A stretch of DNA of 64,000 nucleotides from Crossaster papposus (taxonomy: Eukaryota > Echinodermata > Asteroidea > Velatida > Solasteridae). The DNA lies in the NCBI GenBank assembly GCA_037893245.1, contig JBAIAA010000704.1, positions 1,830,066 through 1,894,065 of the forward strand, read 5' to 3'. Below are positions 46,697-59,636 of this stretch, one piece after another (positions within the stretch are counted from its first letter, which is position 1; the number at the start of each line of letters is the position of its first letter). Position numbers and translations under genes: made by a program. The notes under the pieces are model-generated. The model was not told the origin of the DNA. It worked only from the letters and a program-made list of their open reading frames with translations, and did no database searches.

Positions 46697-49600
46697 TCAG
46701 TCGATGATGTAAAACACCAACTCCATGATCACTGGTCCCCCTTCATGCTGCGACACGGCGTTGTGCAAGACCGGTATCAGCTCGTTGTCCAGTTCATTCA
46801 TGTAAATTGATGGCAGCGCATCGCCCTTTGACCCTGCTTCATAACCGACCTGACAAAACACAGAGAGAGAATATCAATGTCCGAATTTGACCTGTTGCCT
46901 ATCCTGTCTTGTATTGTCAATCTCATAATCAAATCCCAATCCCCATATTGGCCCAGACGGGATTCGAACCGAGTCATAACGGTGGAAGGCGAGGAAAGAA
47001 CCGCCGCGCCAACCTGACTTTCAGTGCAATGAAATTCCTACAAGGAATTACACATTTTGTACCGATTCCATGTCAACAATTACACATTTTGTACCGATTC
47101 AACGTCAACAAGCCCACTTTACATTGTAATCAATCACTACATCTAGCAACTCTATGCGTCTTACGAACCGCTAGAGCCAGGTAATCGCCTAGTAGTTATA
47201 TTATTTTCGCCTTAATAAAACCTTACATTATCGGAGTCCACGGTTACCCGTAGCGCCAGTTTGACCATGCCCGCCTCCTTGAGCTCGTCTAGCTGGCCTG
47301 TCATGGCCATGCAGAACGCAGAGGACAGCATCTCGGCCAGCCGGCTTAGGTCCACGGGCGACTCGTCGTTCTCAAGGAAGAAGACCTCGGTCCAACGCAG
47401 GGAGTGGCAGCGACCTTGAAAGTCTGTGCCGTTGTGGATGCGGATGCTGTCCACACCTTCTAAAGAGCGACGGTCGATGGGGCTCAAGATGCTGAAGGAA
47501 TCGGAAGGAGAACAAAAACAAAGGCCAGTTTGTTAATTTATAAATTGCTTATATCTTTAGCTTTATAGCTTAACCAAAAAAGGTAGCATCCCCCTTCTCT
47601 TTCAATTTTTTTTTTTTACTTTAACACTACTCCCTAAAAACCCATTTTTTGCAGATTCGTGTCCTTGTAAAGAAAAATCTCCCATCTCCCATTTGTTTTT
47701 GTCCTGAATTCTGCCACATCCGACTAACGTTAATTTCCTCATTCCCCAACCCCCTTGAAAAAAAGTTTGGAGAGCAACAAAAAAAGATTCCTAACAAAAT
47801 TATATTGTTTCTTTTTTGTTAGAAATCTACAAATGTTTCCTCCATAATTTCTGAAAATCAGGTCCTGGAAAAATAATAACCTTCTTTTTGAGTGCCTCCC
47901 AAAATAATTAGAGACTAGGACCTCTCCAGGACTTGGCTAAAAGAGCACATTATATTTCTACTAGTATTCAAGTTTTCATGTCTTCTAAATCTGATCCCAT
48001 GATGCTGGAAGGCTACGCAACTGTGTTCTATTTATTTTAGATCTTCTTCTCGCCGAGAGATTTATAGTTGCACAGCCCAACTGTGTGTAAAGTACATGAT
48101 ACAGAAGAGATAGTCTAGTCTAAGAGATTAGTCTAGTGGGGGAAAAATTTGATCAACCACTCACCCGATGTTGACCGTCTTGTCATCATCCACCCACTTG
48201 ACAGTGACCGTTTCGTCGGGCTGCTCAGCCTGCAATGCCCCACAGGGTATGGGCAGGTCCAGCATGTCGCGTAGAGCCTGACGCAGCGCTGCCATGGTCT
48301 CTGGTAGGATCTGGATCATCAGGCCGTCCTCCACAATGCTGGACTTAGCCGTTAGGCCCGAGGTGGTCTTCAGTGCGCCGTTGAAGACCACAAAGCTGGC
48401 CCCGGTAACTGTGAAACATTAACAAATTGGGAAATTGACAAAATCTGGTCGGCCGCACGAGTCGCTTCTCAAACCATTTTGAGGTTTGGGGCGCGGCTTC
48501 GGAGATTAGTTTTAGGTCTGGTACCCACCCTTCCTGGGTTTGTTCTGTATGCTGATTGCCTGGGTGTGGTAGGTGCCTTCGTCATTCTGGATGCACACAA
48601 GGTGGGAGTCGGCCTCCAAGCTGAAGTTGGCGGCAATGGCCATCACATGCTCGTTGGAGTTATTCACCACCTTCATGACCTGTGTTAGAATAAGAATCAC
48701 TTGTCAGCGCCGAACGACCCTTAACCCTCCAATGGTATGACAGCACAATAATGCACAAATATCAACAACAACAATTCTTTTGCATATGTTTCCTCTATGG
48801 AACACAGTTCTGCACAGCTTCAGTAGTGTACATCCAGTTTGTAGCACAAAATAACTCACAGGCTGTGCTGTTTTGGGTTGTCTATGCCCTACCCTGTGGA
48901 CTACACTAAACAGTGATTCCTCCCCAGGGAGATACTGTACACGCTGTGCACACAACAGCTCATATACACGCAGCCCTATGGGGAAGGTAACACAATAGGA
49001 CAATAGGATAAATTTACCCCAGAGCGAAAATCCTTAGAAATCTATTTACCCCAGAGTGGAAACGCCATAGCGTTAATATTACAATAGGACAAAGGAAAAC
49101 AAAAGAGGGTAACAAAGGTCTTCCCCAAAAGTCTTCATATGCGCAGTTGTGTGCTCATATATCACTAGAGTACAAAGGCTTACATATGTGAATGGAGATT
49201 ACACAAACATAAAAACATGGCTCAACAAGCTAAAAGTTTAACACTGTACCTCGTTGTATCTGTTTCTAGGTATCTGAATCAGTGTTTCTCTGTCCTGCAT
49301 GTGGATAACTATACCAGGAATAACAGGCAACTTGTACTGGTAATTCTTGAAATCCTGCCATTGGGAAAGAAAATAAATAAAACAAGACTAGTTTAGTTGT
49401 TACATCTTCTCTTGAATTTTATCAGAGCATACGGATTCAGCAGCGAGTACAGTACATTGCAAACGAAAGTTAACACTGCGAATGGGAACGCCGAGAACAT
49501 TTGTGGAAAAAATTTATTTCCCATTCACATTTCCTTTTCTCATTTTCCAAGCAAATGTTCCAACCCATGTTAAAAAGTGTGACAAAATATTCCCCACTTT

Positions 49601-52600
49601 TGTGAAAAAGTGGGAAAATGATTTCCTACCTTGGGGAAATGTTTTCACATTTTGTGAAATGAAAATGAATTCACCGGAAAGAAAAACTAGTGTGAACAAT
49701 TTTTCGCATTTAAGGTTAACTTTTAATTGCAACGTAATAAATATATAATGTAATAATATGTAGTGCAACTGTAGTTGAGACGATGTTAGGCCGTGTCGGA
49801 AATTACTTGGCTGCGGCTTAAAATTTCACACAAGTCTAAGTAAAGTGGCTGCAGCCACTAGCATAGACTTGTGTATAATTTGAAGCCGCAGCCAGTCATT
49901 CGGACATGGCCTACATTGCAGACTTACCGCTAGGAGGTTCATAATGGTGTGTCCAATCTCCCCAAAGACTGGCTTGCGAAACCGCACACTCATCAACGGG
50001 CAAGGATAGTCTGGTAAAATATCAAAAGAATTGCACGTTATTATCTTGCACGAGTCCGGGTGCTGTACACCCAAGAACCACCACAAACACGCCCGGAGCA
50101 TTGTTAACGCTACAGTTCAGATTTTATCGACTTCAACACTGATCAATTTATTGACTTTTAATTATCATGGGCAATTTCATAGAGCTGCTAAGTACAAAAA
50201 TAAGCTTAGCCCAACATTTTGCTTAGTAACAAGTTTTGCTCAGTAAAAAAAACATTTCCAGCCAAAACTCCATGTGCTTAATACAAGCACAAACAACATA
50301 CATCACCAACAAATTCAGTTTAACAACTTTTCTTGCCAAGATTTGGTGTGTGCTCAGTAGTTCCATGAAATTGTCCCCCATTATTACACCAAGCCCATGC
50401 TTACATCTGAACTCTGCTCCCAGTCTCAGCAAGAGCCGCAGGGGGAAGACTTTCGCCCAGGGCGTCTCCCACTTCTGCAGCAGGATGGCAAACAGGTAAG
50501 GTGGCTCCGGGAGTAAGAGCTTGCCCAGACATTGGAAGGAGGGTCGTAGGTACAGGAAGCCTCCGTGCTCGCGACCTCCAAGAAAACTCTGACTGAAGAG
50601 ACTGTGGCCCATGTGAGATACCGTCACACCTGGTGACAAACAACATTAACAAATTCAAGAATTTAAAACATTTTTTGAATCCTTAAGCCGAAATTGGGAC
50701 TCCAGTCTTGCATGTATGGTGCCCTTTTTGCAATCCTACTTCTTAGCAGCTTTTAAGGAAGAGTGCCAGGGCTCAACCTGGATGCGAAATAGCCGTTTCA
50801 CAGAATCTGGTAAAGTCTGTTCTGAGCCAACATGGCTCAATAATCTAGTATTTATATCGGATATATTTATATTTCTCAAACCCCTGGGTGTGACGCCAGT
50901 CTATCGAAGGTTACCCCCCCTCATAGCACGGATACTCATTTATAATCCTAGATACGAGAGGCAAGAGGGGGTTAAGTGGCTTGCCCAGGAACATAATAGC
51001 CAGCAGCAGGATTTGAACCCAAAACCCAACTTTTAAGCCACACTTGAGTGTCCCGGCATCACTGCAAACAACCTTTCCGAATCTTTGAAAATCAAGCACT
51101 GTGCATATCACTTTTTAAGAGGCAGAAATCTCCACAGAATTCAAGAGCTACTGGTTCTACAGTGTACTACCATTCTCAATCCTTAAAAAAAATATTTGAC
51201 CCAAATCTCCTGGATTATTTTTGAAAGATTGTGTAGTTTCAGGATGTATTAAACATTGTGGATCACGGGCCTCGCCCACCTCTAACGGTTCTTGTGAATG
51301 AATATGACCCAGCAACTACGGTCACCTGACCAAACGCCGTGATCTTATTGGTCATTAGGCATGTTTGACTGACGGGACATGAGGGTTCTATTACCTCTGG
51401 ATGCTTGCTCATACAGAGACTGAAGATGTAGGAAGATATCCTTAGGGATGGTCCTCTCGTCTGGAAGACACTCCAAGACGATGACAATCTCGTCTTGCCC
51501 CACTGTAGACATCCCCTTGGTAGAGAAACACCAGCAGGTCCTGTTCACGCAGCAGTTTACTGTCGGACAAAAAAACACCAGAAACCACTAGTCCTCCTAG
51601 TCTCCTGGGCCAATTTTCATACAAACCTGCTAACTTAGCAGCCAACTAGGCCTTAGCAGCCTGCTAAATCCGTAGTTTGCCAACTAATTTTGTATCCATA
51701 AAACCTTGCTAAGAATGTTACCAGCTGGTTGACAGCTAGATATTTTAAGCACGTAGCTGGGACATCAGGCAAGTTGCCAGCTAGTGGTGACTTAGAGACA
51801 ACTCTAATGTTAGCAGTCAACTTAGCAACCAACTAAGCTTAGCAATTTTTTTTATGAATATCACTTAGCTTCCAACTAGGCTTAGCTGTCAACTAGAGGA
51901 CATTTTAGCAGCTAATTAGGCTTAGCAGGCTTTTATGAATATCGGCCCTGAACTTTCCAACCTTTGGCAGCTTTTGCAAAGCTAATTTTGGCCGATAGAT
52001 TTAGTACCAACAATCCAAATTCCTTTGAGGTAATCTCCTGCAGAGTATGGACAATAAATCCCTGCATAATAAAGCTAGTAAGCTACTCGTAAAATAAACT
52101 GGCTGATAAATGCACACAAGGCTATGGAGAATCTGCATTCTGTGCAATTTTTTGTGTAATCGCAGTCCAAAACGTTTTTTCTTTAAATCTTAAAACACAA
52201 CGATCGTTGTAAATTTGCTTGTAACGGGTCTGCTTTTGCATACTTACGATCCAAGATCTTGGTTAGGACAAGCAGGTTTTTATTCAAAGCGAATGTAACT
52301 GGTAGAGCGCTCGCATCTGAAAAGAAATATCACAAACCCATGTGATCGTTACACATAATTTTTATCAATCTCAAAATATATATATTTGATTCCTCAGTCA
52401 ATATTTTCAATATTATTGAAGACAAAAGACTGCTTGATGAAATCCCCAGGGTTTTCTCTTTATTGTAACACTTGAAATCATCGTATGCTATGTTCAAAAC
52501 TGTACTTACTTTTAATTTCTTGTATGAGCTCATCAGCATTAGGGTTCGGCCTTATACTGTAATCTGAAAGGGAGGTCAAAATACTAGTTCCATTAACCCA

Positions 52601-55600
52601 TGCATTAGAAGCAGAGTGGAGGCTGCTTCATACTTCATGCGAAAGCATATGTGACCCGCTCCATTGTAATCAGGAATAAGTCGCTGAGGCCGTTTTACGC
52701 AATCGGCCGTTGAAGTGAACGCATGGGTGAAAAGGATGTATTTTTAGGAAGTGTAGTTATCACAGATTATTGTCATTAATGTCTTGTATGTAAAAACGAT
52801 CAATAAAGATGAAAATAAAGATGATTTGTGTGCGCTGTCCGTATGATTTTGGTCAATTTTGTTTATTTTAAAGCTGTTTTTCTCGGAATGTGGATTCAGC
52901 AAATAAATAAACAACTGTCATCTTCATCAGACCATAACTCGTTAATCTAATTTTGAGACTTATTCCTGATTTCGATGGAGCTGGTCACATATGCGATACC
53001 AATTTGTCGTAACGCAGCATTCACTGTGAACAAAAGTTGAAATGTGTTCTTTTGCGAAATGGAAACACGAAAACTCCCCCTGACGTCACAGACACGCGTT
53101 CGCAGTTATAGGCTGTAGCGAGTTGGGGATAATGGCGATTGGGACCTTAAATACTACAAAATGGCTGTTGACTTAACCCTAACCCTGCTGAATCCAACAG
53201 GATCCAACCAAAGGACATTTTCGTTGGAACTTTTTGGATTGAGCAAGCAAGTCATTTGATATATTTTTGAACACATTTAGAATCGCATTCTGTTGGGTTA
53301 CCATGGTAACTGGTATAATAACGTCATGTTGGACTCTGTCTGATCCAACAGCAAACAAACCAAATAAGACACAGTTGGATCTTGTTGGATTTAGCAGGCA
53401 AGCGATCATATTGGTACCCAACAACTTGGTGAGTTAGACTGTGTTGGATTGAGCAGTAAAGTCATACGAGTTCCGTTGGACTCTGTTGGATTTTGCAGGC
53501 AAGGCCTGAGGAACCACTAGGGGGTTTGGCTTAATGTGCACACTTGGGTATGCTAGATATACTTTTCAACGACAGTGCACCCAGGGGTTTTATGACCAAT
53601 GGGTTCTATGCATCAAAGATTTCACAAACTGCACTTTGATAGTTAAAAAAGAACAGTGTGTTTCATATATTTTTAAAATATTTTTATTGTAATTTTTAAT
53701 TTTTTTGGGGGGGGATACTCTACCTCCTCTGGTGTCTGTCGCGACAATGACCGGGGGCAATTCGTCCTCATTCTTAGGGATAAGGCTAAACGCTGAGACA
53801 TCCCCAAGACCTCTATGTCTGCCTTCTATTGAATACGGAGGCACACTGCCAACCTCCATCCCGACGGGGGGTGGACCGCCCATGACAACTGCGTCTTGGG
53901 TTGGTTGCTCAATGCCAGGGTTGAGGCCGTCTGAGAAACGAACTTTGCGCTTTTCTCTTGGTTGGGAGCCTACAAATTAAAACAAAATACAGAGGTTTGT
54001 TTGCCATCGATCAGAAATGATATTGTATTGTGACGTCAAGTGACGTCATTTCCTACAGAATTGCCACGTGCAGCAGCTGCGCCATATTTGGAACACATTT
54101 CAAGCAACAAGCACGTGTGTTTGGAACATTTTTTACACTGCACAACCCCCCCCCCTCCCCAACAACTTACCAACTCCCTCTCATCCCCTCTCTATCTTAA
54201 AGTTGACGAACGGCAACAAATTCATTTCTATTGAACCTCCCCCCTCTCCTAACAAGTGCACCTCGGAGAGTTCGTCTCCAGTTATACCACCTGCTCGTTA
54301 CCATTTTGCTCACCTTCCGTGCTCGGTCTGCGTAGTGAGGATCTATTCCCCATGTTCCCGGATGCCAGGCTTTCGCTGGTATTGCTGATATTGCTAAGGT
54401 CGTCTTGGTCCTGTGATGAGGGAGGCGGCGTGGGCTCAGCAACTGGATGATTCTCTGTCTGAGTCCGTTGTAGAGCTTGTGCTTGAAGACAAAAGAATCC
54501 ATTTTTTTCAGTGAAATTACAAGTTGTCATGATGTCGAAGTAATCATTTTGGCTTCTGTTTTTATTTTGGTATTCATACCAAACAAAGTAGATCCAGAAG
54601 TTACACTCGAGGGGAAGGATAGAAAATAACCCTAACCCTGACAAATGCAGCAAAGTGCATCAGGTAAAAAAGTCTGGTGCACTTTGATGCATTCAGCTGT
54701 CAACACCAGTGCATATATATACGACCACAGTACAAGACTATGAGAGATTACCAGTTCGCGCCGGATGACGTATATAAACGCAAAAATTTTCCAAAATTTA
54801 AAACGGATGACGCATAAACACACCAAGTTCAAGTTCGGAAATGTATGTCAGCAGCGAGCAAGGCCGGAAATGCGTGGGTGTGCTTCCCGGCACTATCAGC
54901 CTGGGGCCGTATTCACAAAACGACTTAAGTCCCAAAAAAATAAGCACCCCACTTAAATACCCGACTTAGACAAATCTAAATGACTTAGCGGTATTCACAA
55001 AACATTTTTGCTAAGTACCCCACTTTTTTTTGAGTCTTAAATCTAAGTGTGGTCTGACTAGTCTTAACTCGTTTAAGCGGGGCGCTTAGGTGTCATGGCG
55101 GCTTTTTTCTGTCCTTCGGTTTGTGCATTTTGGGCACCAAATTTGATATTCTATAGGGCTATGGGAAATCTTGACATTATCGAATTATTGTAAAAGGAAG
55201 CCAATTTGAAGTTAATGTGCGACAGCTCTAGAATTGTAGTTCGTTGACATTCTAACTATTTTTTCCGATCGATTTGTTAAATTTTAGGCGGGCGGAATGA
55301 TTGCGATTGGTGACATGTTACGTTAACGTTAACCAATGACATGCAATACACGTGACTGCCGACTATAAAATGCAAAGAACTATCTTACCTTCCAGCATGT
55401 TTGAAAGAATGCGGATAAATCACCATCACAATTTGTTTCACACTCGAGAGTAAATAAAATGAACATTTCACTACGATTCTGTGTTAAAACATCTAAAACG
55501 TGCATGACGAACTCGTTTGACGCGCGCGTGACGCAGACTATTTTGGTGCACTAACTTCGGCTTGAAAACTGCGTCGCTAGCTGTGTGCGTGTGCACGCGC

Positions 55601-58600
55601 GCCTGATAAACCGCGCAGGTAGATTAAATATTCGTTGCGTAGGAACGTTTATGACGAAAATGTTTTGCGCATGAGCAACAGTGACTGCTTTAAACACTTA
55701 AGTTAAGTGGAGCACTAAGATAAGTGGGGGGCTTAGCTCTTTTGTGAATACCAAAGTAAGCTCCCCACTTAAGTTAGCAGGGTGCTTAGATTTATGTCTG
55801 ACTTAAGTATTCTCTTAAGTTTGAGTTTTGTGAATACGGCCCCTGGCCCGCTTCGGATCGAGTTTCGTTTAAAATAATCCCGCCCGTGGGCTCGGCGATG
55901 TTAAAATAATCCCGGCGCGAACTGGTTAATACCCATTGAACAATGCCAGAGATGGATTCTGCTGCATTGGGTGACCGCAGACTCTGAAGCAGTTTGACCT
56001 TGGGATTTCTGACCTGATGGATCTTGCTGCAATGGGCAGGGTTGAGAAATGGTTGAGATTGCTGCATCTGCCAGGGTTTCTAGCCAAAATACCCTAGAGG
56101 CTTGGGATTAATCCAGAAGCAAGACATTTTTTGGGTCAAGGACCGCCAGAATTTAAAAAGGGGTGGACTAGAAGGGAGAAATTGGGGCACCAGAGGGGAT
56201 AATGGGAAAACTGTAAATTCCCTGAAACAATGGGCAGAGGTTTTGAGGGTCACAGAAAAAACCTAGGGCAATATAGGGTCAATGGTATGTTTGCAGTCAT
56301 TTTACGTGGAAAAAAGACCTACCATCTACAACGGGCAATGATTGCCGATTATAGGGGAATTAGATGGTTTAATACGTGGTACTTTAATGTTATATACAAT
56401 TAGAACCTATTGCACTAAAATTAACTTCCCAGAAGAAGGGTAAAAAGAGCAAAAGTTGAGGGAACTAAACAAGAGGAGAAAAACTTTACTAAAGCAGGGG
56501 AGAGGGGTGGGTAAAAACTGCCACCTCCTCCAACCTGCGTCTTACCTCTCAGGATGACATTGAGACAGCTGATGCAGACTCTAGCCTCCTTGCTCTCCAT
56601 GTACTTCAATTTCAGGCGCATGGAACAGCACTTCGTACAGAAAACCTTTCAAAATGATTAAACATACTATTTTGGATGCAAAAACTTTAGCAGTTAAGCC
56701 TACCCTTTTAAAATTTTAAGATTTTAAGATTACCCTTTTATGTGTCGAGTGTGAATTCAAGCTTTGGCAGTTTTTTCGGTAAAATTTGGTTTTGTTCAAC
56801 TCACTTTGCCACAAGCTCTACAATGATGTCTCCTCTTTCGAAAAGTGAACTTCTGTTGGCAATTCATACAGTTCTGGGCTTCTGCATCTGGTACCCAGAC
56901 TGGTGCCACTGCTCCTAGCTGTATAACCCCCTCAGAATAGTCCATCACCCGTCTACTAAACTCCCCTTCTTCAGAGTCAGTTTCATTGGATGGAGTGATG
57001 GAGTCATTGTCTGGGAACATGTTGTTCTGGGTGACAACGTTGGGAGCCGCGACAAAAGCTGGCGGGTTGACATCGGCTGGAGGTTGCTGGGGTTGAGTTT
57101 GGAATGACTGCTGCTGGGTAATGTCTACGAGATTCAGGTGCAGGTTTTCAGATGTAGAGTTCTGCTCAGCCATGCTGAATGCGTCATTTCTTCCCTGGAC
57201 ATCTTCGACGATGGGGCTTGGGGGCAACGCCTGGGCCACCTTACGCAAGCCCGCTTGGTCAAAATTCAGGCTCAGTCCCTGCCTAAGGCCATCTGATCTC
57301 CTTTCGGTCTCACTACCCATTGCATTCCTGACGTCTTGATAGCTTGGAGGGTCAGCCGGCAAGAGAGAAGGAGCTTGGGCAGTTTCTTGTGGCTGCCGTT
57401 GATCTGTAGAACTTCTAGTGCCAGGTGCAGGGGCAGAAAACCCTGCCGGAAAAGCCAGGTTTTCTTGCTGGTTTGTGCTCTTGGGGATGGGATCCAAAAA
57501 ACTGATGTCTTGTTGAGGTCTAGGTTGGACTCCCTGGGTTCCTGATAATGAAGACATGGCAGGAGGCCCTCCAAGGAGGTCAGCCGGAGAGGTAGTAGGC
57601 ACCTGTCCTCCACTGACTGGTACTTTGGATGCCTGGATCTGAGAGTTACTATTGTTAATCTGAGTTGATGGGTCTTCTCCTTGTCCACCTCCGTAAGACT
57701 GTCTACCAGGATATATCTGGTTGTTCCGCAGGAGATTTTTGGCATTTTTGCTGAGCACATCATTGGGAAGAGCACTGTCTTTGGTGCTGCTTTGTGTTGG
57801 GGGGTCTGCAGGTATTGCTGTTTGAGAAAGGTTTGAAGGAGGGACTCCTGATTTGGACACTGGAGTGGTGTCATGTAGATGTGTGCCCGGGACGGCAGAA
57901 ACCAGAGTATCCTGCCTGGATGTTGAGCCGTTTTGACTAAAGAAGGGGTCCAAGCCGGCCAGCTCATTGCGCTGTTGCAAGGCGGGCTCTTGGTACCGTG
58001 ACTTGGTGAAATGCTCATTGAGGAGCTTGGACACAGAGCTAACCTTATCTGCCGGCGTGCTCAAGTCATCAATGTTCAGATGGCTCGGCTTTACTTGTGG
58101 CTGGTGTATGGGCTCAGCAGGTGGTTTTCCTTTGTCCTGCATTGGCATGATGCCAACTTCCCTTTCCAGTGCTTCCAGATCGGCATCAGTCACTTTGACA
58201 CTGGCAACGTTGCCAAAACCCACTATTTGCTTTGGCTGGCTGACACCCTTGTTTGATTTTACAGGGGTTGTTGCCGTTTCGTTGACAGCCTTTACCGGAC
58301 TATCTGGGGTTTTGAGGTTGGTAATGATCTTGGGTCTTGCTCCTTGTTTGACGTACTCGTGCATGAGCTCCGGTCTCAGCGGGGCTGGAGTCATAGCTTT
58401 GCTGAGGGGCTTAACTTCCGATTCCCTGGGTTCTGTCAGACCAGGTTTAGGATCCTGCAATTCTGTTTTGTTATCAAATTCTTTTTGACTATCCCCTTCC
58501 ATCCTGGGTGACTGATCCACTATCTGTGAGTTGCCTAACGCAGGAGGTGTTACCCGTCCTGTTTCATTTTGGAACGGTTGGCTCACAGCACTGGGTTGGG

Positions 58601-59636
58601 CTTCTTCTGCGTCAGTGTTTCCGACACTCACAGTTGCACTTGGAAAACTGAGTGATGGCACGTTGCAAGGAACCTGATCAGAATTTTCAAAGATGTGCGG
58701 ATCAGCAACTGGAGGCACGAGTGACCCCGTGTCTGCACTTGAAGGGGTAACACTCGCCACCCATACAGAACTGACTGGCTGAGTAGAAGTAGTTGTCTTG
58801 TTCGTGCGTAAGAAAGGCTCCCCAGAGTAGTCAGTTCTACCTGTGTTATCGGCCACGACTTGATTAGCTCCATCCAAACTGGTTGACTGGTTTGGAGCAC
58901 TCACAACACTCTCCACAGCGTTTGTCGACGCTGGCTGGAAAGATTCCGACTTGATCCCCACAGAATTTAGAGACAGAGTCTGCGGGGCCGCCGGCGCAAA
59001 GTCGGCCTCAGACAGATCCAGAAAAAATCCGATTGAATTGGGTTCACTTTGTACCACGGGTTCACTTTCATTATCCGCAGAACTGTATCCACCCGTCTCT
59101 TGGCTTGTACTGTACTCGTTGCCACCATTCACTACCTGGGTTGCGTCGGGAGCCCGGTAGGTTTGCAGTGTCGGTTTGCTGATGGCCATGGGTTCTGGTT
59201 GTAACACACATGTCGAGTCTATATCCAGAAAAAGTAGAACAAACTACAAATTTCATAATTTGGATGAATAAGCATCTATGTGTTCTAACCAACTTCAATG
59301 TATATGAAATTGGTTAACATGTACTGGCTAAAAAGTATAATCATTTGCAAGCATCAAAAAGCAAAAATACTAAATTATTTTAAACAAAACCTTACTTAAT
59401 ACTTCACTGAAACCTGAATTCTATTTTCCAGGTAACTACATTTCACTGTGCATGCTTGCCAGAAATGTACCTCATTCTGCTGTAACAAATGGCAAAAATC
59501 ACACAGTTATTTTGTTATGGTGTGAGAAAATTAAAGTTTTTGCGTTGTTGCAGTAAACTGCAGACATACCTTCGTTCTGCTCAAACTGATCCAGAATAGA
59601 GTCGAGATCAGACGCTGCAGCCATGAAGGAATCCAT
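46697..59636 (-). CDS. ZFYVE9: FYVE-domain endosomal adaptor, SARA/endofin orthologue, 15 exons, 1502 aa
   Basis: Early-endosome protein that binds PtdIns(3)P through its FYVE finger; vertebrate SARA (ZFYVE9) presents Smad2/3 to TGF-beta receptors and endofin (ZFYVE16) is its paralogue. Exons: 59570-59636, 56805-59218, 56546-56645, 54314-54481, 53724-53969, 52510-52563, 52248-52316, 51395-51559, 50405-50629, 49928-50010, 49250-49354, 48529-48679, 48165-48408, 47227-47491, 46697-46849. The N-terminus ([12 protein letters not shown]) matches SARA. Exon 2 (805 codons) is low-complexity and disordered. FYVE lies at about 797-862 with [12 protein letters not shown] and ARVC all intact and is split by intron 2. 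The conserved C-terminal region includes [57 protein letters not shown] and [11 protein letters not shown]. Length is between human ZFYVE9 (1425) and ZFYVE16 (1539). Likely the single pre-duplication orthologue. Smad binding is not shown. Confidence 0.94.
46942..47020 (-). repeat. tRNA-derived SINE, GGCCCAGA family
   Basis: In ZFYVE9 intron 14, about 90 bases upstream of the last exon in the transcript sense. B box GGTTCGAATCC on the minus strand. Partner of 6840-6935. Confidence 0.7.
49789..49911. mobile_element. R3 TIR element
   Basis: ZFYVE9 intron 10. GGCCGTGTCGGAAATT end and 'cattcggacatggcc' end, with long inner arms 'ggctgcggcttaaaatt' and 'aatttgaagccgcagcc'. Folds as a hairpin over most of its length. 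Confidence 0.8.
50169..50380. mobile_element. R2 foldback element
   Basis: ZFYVE9 intron 9. 'gggcaatttcatagagctgctaag' left end and complement at right; inner 'cattttgcttag' and 'ctcagtagttccatg'. Confidence 0.75.
50885..51035 (-). repeat. SINE fragment ('cttgcccagg' and tRNA-like end)
   Basis: ZFYVE9 intron 8. Has 'gtggcttgcccagg' and, on the minus strand, GGTTCAAATCC as a B box. The rest is diverged. Confidence 0.55.
51607..51950. mobile_element. Foldback element rich in 'cttagcagccaactag'
   Basis: ZFYVE9 intron 7. Ends GGGCCAATTTTCATA and the near complement TATGAATATCGGCCC. The interior repeats CTTAGCAGCCAACTAGG in several partial copies. Related in design to R2. Confidence 0.7.
53174..53536. 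mobile_element. TTAACCCTAACCC-ended element
   Basis: ZFYVE9 intron 5. TTAACCCTAACCCTG at the left and CTAGGGGGTTTGGCTTAA at the right; the interior repeats variants of 'ggatccaac' and its complement 'gttggat'. Same terminal group as the EIF2B2 pair. Confidence 0.75.
54751..55929. mobile_element. R1 element split by a nested insertion
   Basis: ZFYVE9 intron 3. The R1 left part (54751-54904, from CCAGTTCGCGCC to 'ctatcagcctgg') and right part (55842-55929, from 'cctggcccgcttcgg' to GGCGCGAACTGGTTAA) rejoin in the order seen in 2652-2892. The gap is the element at 54905-55841. Confidence 0.85.
54905..55841. mobile_element. 937-bp TIR element nested in R1
   Basis: Begins GGCCGTATTCACAAAAC and ends with its exact complement, flanked by CCTGG on both sides (probable 5-bp target duplication). 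The ends carry several CTTAAGT sub-repeats and a second, inner 'gtattcacaaaa' / 'ttttgtgaatac' pair. The G+C-richer middle (about 55080-55680) shows no open frame of note. Confidence 0.85.
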
